This document shows positions 1 through 9,907 of a stretch of DNA of 49,328 nucleotides, piece after piece. The stretch's first letter is position 1, and each line of letters begins with the position of its first letter. A program made the translations under genes and the position numbers. Source of the DNA: Cyclospora cayetanensis (Eukaryota; Apicomplexa; Conoidasida; Eucoccidiorida; Eimeriidae); NCBI RefSeq assembly GCF_002999335.1, contig NW_020312303.1:232501-281828 (forward strand). Direction: 5' to 3'. The notes beneath the pieces were generated by a model. It was not told where the DNA came from and ran no database searches. It saw nothing but the letters and a program-made list of their open reading frames with translations.

Positions 1-1276
1 GGTGACGCGCGATGCCACCAGGGCGGGAGGGTGGCGAAGGGGTTCCCGCGGGAGTTTTTTCTTACCCGAGCAGTACAGACACCCTGTGAAAGGCCGCTTC
101 CGCCTTCGCAGGCGTGCATTTAATGAGAGGCTACTTGTCAGTGAAGCAAGGAGAAGCGACTCGACTGGGCTGCTCTGCAAAACCAGCCGGGAGGCGAGAC
201 AGCAGACGCCCTGGTGGCGTGTTCTCGCGTATTCGGCTTCCGAAGACAGCATCCTCCGGTTCACATGAACACGGCGATTGCTATGCTCTTGTTAAGGGGA
301 AATTAATGAGGGAGGAAGAGGAGCACTGCGCGATCGCAGCTTTGACAACTGCGAATTTACAGCTGCTGCTGTATGCGCCACCACAGTCTCCGCGCGGGGT
401 GGTCGCGGTCGAGGGGGCTGTATGGAGGATGCTGTGTGCCTTCTCTGGAGGTGAAGTATCGTTCGCTTGCAAAGGTTAGCGGCCTTTAAATGCATTTGTT
501 AATCGTTAAAAAGAGCAAAAGCAAAGTTTTTGCGAAGACTGCGCCAGCGCTTCTCGCGGTTGCGCCTCTTTCGGCAGTGCTCCGTCGTAGTCTCGTCTGC
601 AAGCGCGCTACTGCTCTACGCCTGTGAGCCGCTGGTCTTTCTTGCCTCAGGCTGGAGGGCATCGGTGCATCCCCTTGCTGGTTTTTATTCTCTCTTCACG
701 TCTTTGTCTCTTTTTGCTTTTTAGCAGCGCTGCTGGATCTGTGGCGGCATTTATTTGCGGAGAGAGAGCCACGAAAAACTCAGGAAGAGGCCACGACGGC
801 GCTCAGGTGTCTTCCTTGCGTCGACGCTCAGCAGGCGTCCAAAAAGCCCGTCAGATCCGCAGCCGCTGAGCGCAGCGCATCTAGACTCGAGTGCATGTAT
901 CTTTGTTTTTGAAATTTTCTGGAGGCTGAAGCGACAGCGGAGGCAGCGACAATACATAGGCAGAGTGCGTTGTTCTCCTCCCCCGAAAAAACGCCATTAG
1001 AGGGCTTGTTGCAAAAAGAAGCGCCTCGTAATCACAGTCCCCCGTGTACACCTGAAACAGCCACGGCTGCAGCTGCGCCAGTGGAAGTAGCTGGAGGGAG
1101 GAGGCTGCGAGCGCAGCTCTACCCCTTCAGCTGCCGTGCCTCCTTTCTCCTGCCGCCTTGGACGCTGCACGTTTGACTCCGATCGCAACGGCGGTTTGCG
1201 AGCCGCATCAAAATCCGCTCCACACAGGCTCTTGAGTGCTTCTTCCGCAGCAACCCCTTCCCAGCGTGACTCGACG
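1..1276. other. No assignable gene
   Basis: Several overlapping open frames of 60-120 codons exist on both strands. None shows a recognisable domain, a convincing splice pattern or a codon bias distinct from the overlapping frames. The last part is probably upstream sequence of the membrane-protein gene that starts near 1277. A 5' exon of that gene could lie here but I cannot support one. Confidence 0.4.
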
Positions 1277-2286
1277 ATGGTCGACTTTGGGCATGAAGAA
1301 GGCGCTGCCCATCAACCCGCAAAACTCGCAGATGCAGCAGCTCCTCTTCGCGACAGTCCTCCAGCTGCCGTTTCGACTGCCTCCAGAGCATCTGCCGCTG
1401 CGTCTGCAGCTCCCCTTCCGCCTCCAGAATCCGTCCCCGCCTTCGTCGCTCCCCTCTGCCCTCCCCTCTCCGCCACAGCGCCGCGCATCGCAGCGCAACC
1501 CTCCCCAGAGGCTGCCGCAACACAACCCTCCCCAGAGGCTGCATGCTGCACAGCGAACTGCTGGCTGCAAGTGTGCACCCTCTGCCAGCTGCTGCTGGCT
1601 GCTCTGCGCCTCTTCACCCCCCGACCACTAATTGCTGCCGGCAACATCTTCCTTGTCTTCCTGGGTTGCGGGCAGCACAAACAGCCGCGGCACCAGATAC
1701 ACTCCAGCAGTGGCAGCCTTGTTCGCCTCTTCTTCTTGGCTTTTTTCAGCCTCATTCTAGGAATCTCCGATGCCTTCTGGCTCCTCGTGAAGTGCACTGG
1801 ACCCTACGGCATGTCATGGCTAGAGCCCAAGTTTTATTGGAAGCCTTTCATCCTAGGAGCTCCTGCCATCAGCGCCACTCCAACGGCGGAATTCTCGCAG
1901 GAGAAGCCTCCTCCCGCAAGCGCTTCTGCGACGGAAAGACTGCTCCCCCCAGAGCACCTGCCTGCCGTCTTCCAGATCTATCTAGAGCTGGGCACCTTCT
2001 GTGTCAGCCCTTTCGTCTGGTAAGCAAGCGTGCATGCGAGCAAGCCACCCGCTCCCGCGAGAAGGCTCCCCAGAGCCAGCCACACAGCGGCGCTCCACAG
2101 GAGGCAGAGGGTTGGCGGTGCACGGAGGCATGGGCAGTAGTGCAGTGCCTTGTGGGTGTTGCATGCAGCTTGGTAGGCGCGTGGCTCGCTTGGCGCCTCT
2201 ACAAGGCACGCTTGCCCTCGCTGGCGCCTGAGGGGGAGCTGCTCCTCCACCCCTTCGTCGCAGCCTCAGAAGACACCCCCCTTCTC

Positions 2287-2317
<31 letters not shown>

Positions 2318-2454
2318 AGCTGCAGCAACAGCTGCTGCTGCAGCAGCAACAAGCCCTCGTCGTGGGGCCTGAGTGTAATTTTATCCCCTTCAGAGGCGAG
2401 GGGAGACTCCTAGGAAGCTCCTCCCCTCGCCTCACTCCGAGGATCGAACCATAA
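1277..2454 (+). CDS. Predicted multi-pass membrane protein with C-terminal poly-Gln tract (two exons)
   Basis: The model joins exon 1277-2019 to exon 2088-2454, giving 369 residues. The ATG at 1277 begins MVDFG; the frame is open further upstream to an ATG at 1136. The N-terminal 90 residues are Ala/Pro/Ser-rich and contain a short QPSPEA duplication. Hydrophobic segments follow: one near CQLLLAALRLF, one near AAGNIFLVFLG, a strong one at LVRLFFLAFFSLILGISDAF, one before the splice (IYLELGTFCVSPF), and one in exon 2 (VVQCLVGVACSLVGAWLAW). The 68-nt intron has a GTAAGC donor and CACAG acceptor in matching phase, and it joins the open frame carrying the last membrane segment. The C-terminus holds a CAG-encoded Gln run. 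I do not recognise the family. A nearby acceptor at 2075 would also keep frame. Confidence 0.5.
2289..2349 (+). repeat. CAG/CAA trinucleotide run (poly-Gln)
   Basis: Imperfect CAG/CAA/CTG run coding for Gln and Leu in the membrane-protein gene. It is typical of the homopolymeric amino-acid repeats of Eimeria proteins. Confidence 0.85.
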
Positions 2455-3351
2455 ACGCAACGCAGCGCTTGAAGCACCCACGCGGCTTGCTGAATGAGCG
2501 CCTACCCCACTCTAAACCCTTATAGCCAAGCCTCCGCAAGAGGAAGCGTCGCTTCAGCTGCAAAGCAGTTCAAGCGCCTCTTAGTTGCGCGGCGGCTCGG
2601 CTGAGCGGCAGCGTGCACCAACGGCATTACAACAACAGCACTCCTATAACAGCACTGCCCCCCTAACCTCCCAACCCACCCACCCCCCTCACACGCACAC
2701 GTTGCAGCGGCAGAGAAGGTGCCAGCACGAGGCAGCCGCCATCGATGCACAAACAATACGAAAAAACAGCGCCGACAGCTCCCGCAGTGGCTGCTGTGCG
2801 CTAACGTTGTTACGTCTTGTGGTTCCGCCGCTGCTAATATGTGCGTCAAAGCGTTGCTCCTCTGAAAAGGCTTACATACGGCTAGCTAGCCCGTGAGCAT
2901 ACACACATACACGCACGCACTTACTAACCTACCCACTCTTGACTTTGTTTACGTGCATAGGCTTTCCTGGTTTCAGCTGTGTGTGCGCAGCTCCCAGCGT
3001 TCGCAGCCGACTGCCGCGGGGTATGATACAGACACGCCAAAGAAGTATAAAAGCGACAAAAACTAGAGGGTGGAAGGGGAGAGGGAGGAGATTAAATATA
3101 TATATATATACGCGCAAAGAGCCGGCAGGGGTGGCAAAGCAGCAAGCGCGTCTGCTGCTTCTGTCGCTGCTGCCGCTGCAGCGCCTCTATCAATACGCAT
3201 GAAGGGAGGGAGAGGGGAGGGGGTGTGGTGCTGCTCTGCAGCGGCGAGAGTGACACCTCCATCCTGCCAAATCATCAGCTGCTGCTGCTTCTCGTGCAAG
3301 CCCCTCCTCGCAGCCACTCCAACTGCTGCTGCAGTGCGATGCAACCTTTGC
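2455..3351. other. Intergenic region between convergent genes
   Basis: This holds the 3' flanks of the membrane-protein gene (+) and the zinc-finger gene (-). A short TA dinucleotide run lies near 3097-3110. Open frames are short, overlap on both strands, and resemble no known protein. No RNA gene was recognised. Confidence 0.5.
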
Positions 3352-5400
3352 CTACTGATCCATGGTGTGGTGTACAGGCAGCAGCACTGGGGGAGACTCA
3401 ACGAGGGCAGCGCCTGGAGGAGCACAAGAAGGTTCGTGCTTTGTTGAGCACCCTCGAGGCTGGGAATACAAAGACTTTTGCTGCAACAGCAGTCGCTGCT
3501 GCTGCTGCTGCTGTTGCTGCTGTTGCACCAGATAGCAGGAGAAATCTGGAGAACCTTGTGCCCTGTGAGGCAGAGATTTTTCTTGCCGGATTTGCGTCAG
3601 CGTAGCTGCTGCCGTTTCAGCTGTCGCTACTGAGCTCTCAAATGAATTCGACTTACGATGGAGGAACGAGGCAGGCTGGGAGGCTTCCTCGGAAGACTGC
3701 GGCAGACCATGTCGCTCTTGCTGCTGTTGCTGCTGTTGCTGCTGCATGCCACGCAGTTTCTGCCACCTCTGCAGGGGGTAGCACGGATCCTGCTGCTTCA
3801 CGGAGCGCAGCTGCTGCTGAGCATCCTGCTGCTTGAGGTGCTGCACTTGCTGCTGGAGCTGGTGCTGTCGCAGCTTCTCTGCGTGGTGCATGTACACCGC
3901 ACGGGCATACTCAGCCACGATTTTGTCAGCCTCCGTCGACCTAGCTTCTTGGCATTTGTTGCAGCGGAAGCGCCTTGGAAAATTCACGTTATTGCAGCTG
4001 CTGCAGATCCAGTTGCCAGCCTTGTTCGGCGCAAGGTGTGTGCTGCTGCTGCTGCTGGTGCTGGTGCTGCTGCTGCTGCTGCTCGAGGAGCAGAAGGCAG
4101 CGACAGAGCACAAGGGATCCCCGTAAATCTTCAGAAAAGATGACGGATTCTTGAATTCATCGGGATGTGCGAGCATTTGGGGGCAGCAGAGCTGCTGCAG
4201 CAGCTGCTGCTGTTGGTGTCTCTGCTGCTGCTGCTGCTGCGTAGTCAACGCTGCGTCAGAAGGAGCGCTTTTCCCCAACAAAAGCAGCGCTGCACGCAGC
4301 ACTCCTGCAGCGTACGCCGCTGCTGCATCTAGAGAGGCTGCCGACGAAGCGGGAGCAGCCTGCTGCGGATGCTGCTCGTTGACACCAAACTCTTGCACCA
4401 GAGCGCGAACAAGCGCTTCTGCTCGCATTAGGACTGGCTGCTGCTGCTGTTGTTCATCGCCGTCGCTGCCGCTGCTGCCTCTGCTGTTGCTGCTTCCTCC
4501 TCCCCAGTGGCGCAGCGGAGGGTAGTCTGCAGCTTCGCTTTCTGAGCCGCAGCAGTTGCTGCTGTCGCCGTAGCTGTTGCAGCGCACTGGACCGCCCGAG
4601 GTGTCTCTGCTGCTCACTCCTGGCGCGTTGCCACCATCACAATTCAGCTTGTCTCTGTGCAGCTGCTGCAGCAGCAGATCCCCTGGCTGCTGCTGCTGCG
4701 AAGCTGGCAGAGCGCTCGATAAAGTCTGCTGCATGCCACGTCGCAACGCCTTCGAATCGAAAGAGCGGGGGCAGTGCAACAGCGGCAAAGGATGCGGCTG
4801 ATACTCCACTGGAAAAGAGACTAACCGAAGCCCTTCTCCGTCAGTTGCGAGCACGCTACTGCTGCCGCTGCTGGCGCTGTCTAGACGATCTCCCTGGTTG
4901 CTGCATCTGCTCACGCTGATGCTGTTGGCAGCCGCCGCCACTGCTACGCATGCGCGCGCCGCTTGTTGCGCTGCAGCTGCGGAAGTAGCAGTCTGACTGT
5001 CAAGCCCCATGCTGAGGAAGCCTTCTTTGAGGCGCATGAACTCCGACACGCGCTGCGTGTTTTCTTTGCTTCTTTCTGTCATGCACCTGTTGCAGACAGT
5101 CCGCCGGGGGTAGTTGACGTTCAGGCAGAAGTGACACTGCCAGTTGCCGCCTTCGCCAAGCTTCGGCGCTTCCCGAGGTAAGTCCTTCTTTTCCGGAGAC
5201 ACACAGGGGCTCATTGTCAGCTGGCTGAAACTGGTGCTGCATCCAGCACTGCTTCGGCGGATCGATGTGCGTTCTGCGGCTAGCAGAGGCGACGGAGCAT
5301 CTTCTGCGGACGGAGGCTCAGGCGGGGAATATCCTACTGACAGGCTCTCGGAAGGAATGCCTCTAGAAGCGGGCTGGTGAGGGATCTCCTGTGCTTCCAT
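3352..5400 (-). CDS. RanBP2-type zinc finger protein (two fingers), probable RNA-binding protein
   Basis: This is a single uninterrupted frame. The ATG at 5400 (MEAQEIP) gives 682 residues; the frame is open upstream to 5523, so 41 more residues are possible. Two RanBP2-type fingers are clear. Finger 1 has GNWQC-x2-C, the NVNYPRR core and CNRC (near residue 90 from this start). Finger 2 has GNWIC-x2-C, NVNFPRR and CNKC (near residue 465). The W-x-C-x2-C-x3-N-x6-C-x2-C layout with N-V-N is that of the ZRANB2-like subclass, which binds single-stranded RNA; RNA binding here is inference. Between and after the fingers lie Gln, Ser and Ala homopolymer tracts coded by CAG/CTG runs, probably disordered linkers. 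The sequence after finger 2 (AEKLRQHQLQQQ and on) is Gln-rich and could form a coiled coil. Confidence 0.85.
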   Translation of the reverse strand: MEAQEIPHQPASRGIPSESLSVGYSPPEPPSAEDAPSPLLAAERTSIRRSSAGCSTSFSQLTMSPCVSPEKKDLPREAPKLGEGGNWQCHFCLNVNYPRRTVCNRCMTERSKENTQRVSEFMRLKEGFLSMGLDSQTATSAAAAQQAARACVAVAAAANSISVSRCSNQGDRLDSASSGSSSVLATDGEGLRLVSFPVEYQPHPLPLLHCPRSFDSKALRRGMQQTLSSALPASQQQQPGDLLLQQLHRDKLNCDGGNAPGVSSRDTSGGPVRCNSYGDSSNCCGSESEAADYPPLRHWGGGSSNSRGSSGSDGDEQQQQQPVLMRAEALVRALVQEFGVNEQHPQQAAPASSAASLDAAAAYAAGVLRAALLLLGKSAPSDAALTTQQQQQQRHQQQQLLQQLCCPQMLAHPDEFKNPSSFLKIYGDPLCSVAAFCSSSSSSSSTSTSSSSSTHLAPNKAGNWICSSCNNVNFPRRFRCNKCQEARSTEADKIVAEYARAVYMHHAEKLRQHQLQQQVQHLKQQDAQQQLRSVKQQDPCYPLQRWQKLRGMQQQQQQQQQERHGLPQSSEEASQPASFLHRKSNSFESSVATAETAAATLTQIRQEKSLPHRAQGSPDFSCYLVQQQQQQQQQQRLLLQQKSLYSQPRGCSTKHEPSCAPPGAALVESPPVLLPVHHTMDQ

Positions 5401-5523
5401 CGTCCTAGCGGTGGAAGGAGGAACCGCCTTGGTGCACACACGGCTGGATGCCACGAGCCGCGGATAGGGCAAAAACGTTACACACGCGCGTGCACACAGC
5501 GTAAAATAAAGGGCCTTAAACAA

Positions 5524-7205
5524 AGCAATTGGATTTCAGCGCTTTCGGAGACACCGCCTGTTGCGTTGCTGTGAGCCCGTCAAAAGCTGCTGTGGCTGTT
5601 GCTAGGGAGCGAAGAGGGCAGCGGTTTCTCGGCTGCGGCGCCGGTGGCGCCCTCACCAGGCGAGGAAAAAAACAGCCTCGTACGAAGGGAAATAAGGAAT
5701 AACACTTTCCAAGACAGAATCCGCATCTGTAAAAAGAAGAAACAAGCAACAACTGGGCAGAAGGGTTCAGAGGCGTATTGCTCAAGAGCAACGACCAGCC
5801 GCGAAACAACACGTGCACGGTGCTGCCGCCGCTAGTGTTCAGGTGTATGGGCGGCACACCGCGCATCAGACACAGGCGAATGTGGCGATACATGTGCTTT
5901 ATTCATAAATCTCATGTATCAAAAGCTATGTCTTAAAGCCTACATTTATTCACATCACCACATAGGTATGGCAAAGGTGTCTGAAATTAGGCCCGATTCA
6001 GCCAAAACTGTATCCACTCCAGCAAAACCGCGAAACTGAACCGGTACGCCCTGAAAGCATTCCACAACAAAGAACCTTTTCGGCCGATTTACAAGGCAAA
6101 TTAACAAAGCGTATCCGATTTCTCGAATCGAACACTTTTAGGCTCAAAGTAGAGAGACTTCCTGGCGAAAAGAGACATACAATCCTTGGAACGTGCATTG
6201 CAGACAACAACCGAACCGTCGACCCCAGAGGCTGCCAGCGGTGTCGCTTTCACCCCACGACTCCGAAAGCCAAGAATTTCCACTTACAAAACAAGGTTCA
6301 TCCGCCTCTAACACCATTCAAATCAGACAGATTCCCAAATTCTAGTGGGGCAGACTTCAAGGTGCACACCGAACCGCTAGGCTGGTCTCGATGTTTTCAA
6401 TGGTGTTCTCTGGGGAATTGCCATTCTTCGTGTTGCTGCTAAGCTTGCGTTGGCGCGCATTCCTCGGATATTGCTAATTTCTCTAGCGCACTCAACAGCC
6501 TTTGTTGGTGGACGTCCGTGCGAGCGGCACCTAAGTGCATCCACCAGGAGAAGTAAATGAGGTTTCACGCCACCGAACATTCAGCAAGAAAAAAGCTCTG
6601 CATCCGTGGTTTGCGTTTCCCAACAGGCGGCGGCTTAAGAAATTTTAGCGCATGTATCTCTAGCGTTCTAAATGCAAATGAGCGCAACTTTCTGGAACTA
6701 CATTTTTCTGTATTCTCGACCATACACGCCAGGTTGCAAGCATCTGAACGCTCCTCTACGCACTGCGATTGATATCATCCGCATCTAGTCAGAGTTTTCA
6801 ATCCATGAGACGTGATTTTAGCTCCGGACGTGCGAAGACGCGGTAACCCGCTGTCACCAGATTACTCCGCCGTTCAAACCTCAAGGGATAGTTCATGTAC
6901 CGCGTCGTTACGCATTCAGGAGCGACTAGAACATATAAGCGTTTAGTTATTCCCGCTATTCAAGGAAACTTTGCTGCCGACACCTGTTTCTTCCTTCGTA
7001 TGGCAGCGTTTCCCCGTTCTTCCGTCTTTTCTGGTACAACGCTTAGCCTTCTTCTGCAGTGGGAGTTGCCCCCAGTTCAGCCTGTATCACCGATAAGTTT
7101 TGTACTTTGAAGAAGCATTTGCCGCATTTGACGTACATATTCGTCTGCCATGTGCCTGAAATCATATAGAAAACTGTTTTTCTTAATTTCGTCACAAAAG
7201 TTGTC
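5524..7205. other. Upstream/intergenic region, no gene recognised
   Basis: This is the region upstream of the zinc-finger gene (-) and the 3' flank of the tiny-exon gene (-). Open frames of 60-120 codons occur but show no domain and no phase-consistent splice chain that I could find. Confidence 0.4.
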
Positions 7206-8445
7206 TCACAGGTACAGGTCGTCGTCAGGGGAGAAAGCAGTGAGCAATGCTCCGTTGTATTCATTTTCTGCTTCCTTAACTTTTGGAGCGGCTCTTAGCA
7301 ATTCTGCCTCGGCTTCCTTTGCCTCTGGCGTGTCTAGCCCTGCAAAGAAGCGGGATTCTAGGATTAGCGGTATTGCGTATCGCGATTTTGCGAGGTGGCA
7401 GCTTGCCTGATCCAGTCTTGAGGGCGTCAGGCATGTGGCGCGAAAGGCTGGCTTCACCTAACCTTGCGAATGAGCGTTTGCGTTTTGGGCTTTACTATCT
7501 AGAGTTCTGTACCCGTCGCTCGTCCCCTCGCCTGGAATATCCAAAACATTGCATAGGCTTTTGTGCGGCGTCGAAATGGTTCATCTAGGTTTCACGTTTG
7601 CAAACCTGCATTAGCTGAGTGTAGAGGACGTCTTTCATGTCTGTTGCATGTCAGTGTTTGCTGAAAACTTGGCAAAGAATAAAATAACAAGCATTAGTGT
7701 ACCGTCAATATCCGATATCTGTTCGTTCAGCGTGTCTAGCAAAGCTTCCTATGTGGTATTTCGTTTGGAGATCAAGGCTTATGTTTCCCGGGTGCGGCCT
7801 CCTATTCACCTTGTTTGCTTTCTGCAATCAAATTCAATTTATATCTCAATGCTATATCCTCATTTGCCCTATCTTACCAAGTTGACGGCGGATTTCCCAG
7901 CTTCTCTTCTTAGTGCTACTTCTTCTGCATTCAAGAGTTATCACATCCGAGAACCAGGGAGAGATTTCGTTGAAAGAAATTCGAAGAGGACAAAAGAATT
8001 TTTGCACACACCATTTAGCTGCGAAGTTTTATGCAGCCAGTCTTTGGGTTCGTAGTTGTAATGCACCTGTAACATCAATGAGAAGCTGAGCCCGAATGCC
8101 CTTTCTCATGAGCAAGAGCCGCAATTACATTAATAGAAGGAAATCCCAAGTCGTCATCATCCTGCCCTTTCCTGTAAGTCTCGAAAGCACATTGAAAACA
8201 TGTGAGATCCGATGGGATACGACGCTTTCACACTCACCATGGTTCATATGTCAGACCCATCTCCTCGCCTGCAGGAGGTTGCACAGAATTAGCAGGAAAA
8301 TTCTCGTTTCCTTGGCGTTGGGGGCTCATGAACCTCTCGATTTTCTGCAAGGATATCCACTGCTTGAATTCGAATTGCCTTCTTTCCTCTAGAAAGCACT
8401 TGCGTACCTCATGCGGGCGCAGAGCAAGAATAACCGAAACACGCG
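7206..8445 (-). CDS. Intron-rich gene of unknown function, 3' exons (tiny exons), acidic C-terminus
   Basis: Six exons chain with matching phases on the minus strand: 8445-8238, 8171-8129 (43 nt), 8066-8012 (55 nt), 7924-7878 (47 nt), 7748-7703 (46 nt) and 7339-7206. Every junction has a GT donor and AG acceptor, and every phase agrees: 2, 0, 1, 0, 1. In order the exons code for pieces such as CFLEERRQFEFKQWISLQ, KGQDDDDLGFPSIN, VHYNYEPKDWLHKTSQLN, EVALRREAGKSAVNL, EALLDTLNEQISDID and the terminal GLDTPEAKEAEAELLRAA, ending in DDDLYL. The middle is charged and helical, coiled-coil-like; the end is acidic. The 5' part is unresolved: a Lys-rich frame at 8520-8714 may be the preceding exon, or this gene may continue from the exons at 9.1-9.7 kb. 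I do not recognise the protein. The introns before the second, third and fourth exons are only 66, 62 and 87 nt. Confidence 0.6.
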
Positions 8446-9053
8446 CTAAAACCAGAAGGGTACATGCGTTGAACATTTCCGTTTATTCCTTCGGTTCATG
8501 AATTTAGCAGATGCGGACGCTATACTGATTTCCGCACTTCATGATTGCCCAAGTTTTGCAATAGAGTACTCTTTTTCGGCTGTAGCGCTGTCTTTGCGTT
8601 TCGGAGGTTGATTTTTGCAAAGAGGAATCGTTGGTGATTCCTTTTAGTTGACGCTCTAAGCTGTTTCAGAATTGTTTTCTGGGTTTTCGCCACAGCCTTT
8701 TTCCAGAAATGCATTTAGTGCACATCTTTCACCCAACAAACGACCTGTACAGACATTGCCCGTCTGCATGCGTCTCTCCGTGTGTGCATCTTTATACCTT
8801 TGAATTTATCTTTTTCACTTTCCTATCCATGCTCAATGTTAGCGTCCTTTCGCTATCTCTGTTTCTCTGGATAATTGTGGACTTTCGACTTTGCTTTCGT
8901 CTATTTGTAGGGATTGCCTAGAGCTTTTTATGCATCTCGCGCTGCCAGCTGCTCCGCCTGACTAAGGCTTGCCCAGCGCGAGGCACTCACAGTACACGTC
9001 CGGTCTGCGAGCAGCTTAGGCGCCAGTAGGTACATGATGAGTTAGACTAATTG

Positions 9054-9674
9054 CTATGCCCGTTTGAAGAAACTTGCAATATCTGCACTGCGAACCGATG
9101 CGCCTTTGGCGCTCTTGAAAGTGCCTTTGAGGCTGCCGAGGCTTCCGCTGCTGGTAACAGGCAACGGACGACGGATAGAACTGGCGCGCGGAGAACTTTC
9201 CACATCTGCACAGCACAACGTGGCGGAAAGACGAGAGCTTACACAGCTTCCAGCCAGGCTTCAGCTAAGGACGCACTCAAACCCTTGGCAGCTACGCTCA
9301 TGAATACGAAGCATCTGGTAGCTCGCAGCGCACTGGCAAGCAGGAATGAGTTCATTTAGAAAAACCTGCAAAGCCGACTCGCTGAACAGTTTTGAGCTTT
9401 TTGCAGAGCCATTAATGGCCTTGCTCCTACTTTGCGACGTAGCTGCTATGCAATAAGGTGAGACTTTCGGGAGCGCATCTAGCCGTAGTTTTTTGGATAG
9501 CGATTCAAGCTCGGCAGTGCGGGTTTACTTGCCTATGATTTCGGCTTTCATAGATGATCCTTCATCCTGGGGTTCTTCCTCTACATCTGCTCCGCCTTCA
9601 TCTGATACCGCATACTTGCACTCTGCGGATGCGAGCCACAAAACATTGCACTCATCCATAAGCATGCGATCACT
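9054..9674 (-). CDS. Intron-rich gene of unknown function, three exons, one GC-AG mini-intron
   Basis: Exon 9674-9533 follows a TTTGCACAG acceptor and codes for an acidic segment (DECNVLWLASAECKYAVSDE, then a Glu/Asp stretch ending KAEII). It would hit TAA at 9527-9525. A 54-nt intron (9532-9479) with the ideal GC donor AG|GCAAGT and acceptor GGCTAG removes that stop and keeps phase, joining to exon 9478-9296 (DALPKVSPYCIAATSQS onward). That exon ends at GAGC|GTAGCT in phase 1 and joins exon 9205-9054, a Ser/Arg-rich tail (VESSPRASSIRRPLPVTSS, ending ADIASFFKRA and TAG). A possible earlier exon lies at 9907-9826 (VAAYGVWCEMYAVSMISR), but its phase does not join directly to 9674. The gene may instead start at an internal ATG. 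It may belong to the same transcription unit as the exons at 7.2-8.4 kb. Family not recognised. Confidence 0.5.
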
Positions 9675-9907
9675 CTGTGCAAAGCCCTAAACTCTCCACT
9701 CACAAGCCCTTTGCTGGCTCCTGAATCCTGGAACGCAGATGCTGGGTTTTTCAGTGCGAGCATCTCAAATAAAGATTCCCAAAACAAAGCCTCAAGAGGC
9801 AAGCGCTGGCACTTTTGCGAATTACCTTGCAAAAACTTTAGAGGCACTCCTCCACGGCTGATCATCGATACTGCATACATTTCACACCACACGCCGTACG
9901 CCGCAAC

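Noticed and set aside
4151..4525. Cys-rich open frames on the + strand across the zinc-finger gene
   Set aside because: They are the antisense reading of CAG/CTG runs (GCTGCTGC reads Cys/Leu/Ala); the minus strand carries two intact zinc fingers.
9525..9527. In-frame TAA taken as evidence for a pseudogene
   Set aside because: A GC-AG mini-intron with ideal consensus and matching phase removes it, so a functional gene is the simpler reading; kept as a finding to test.
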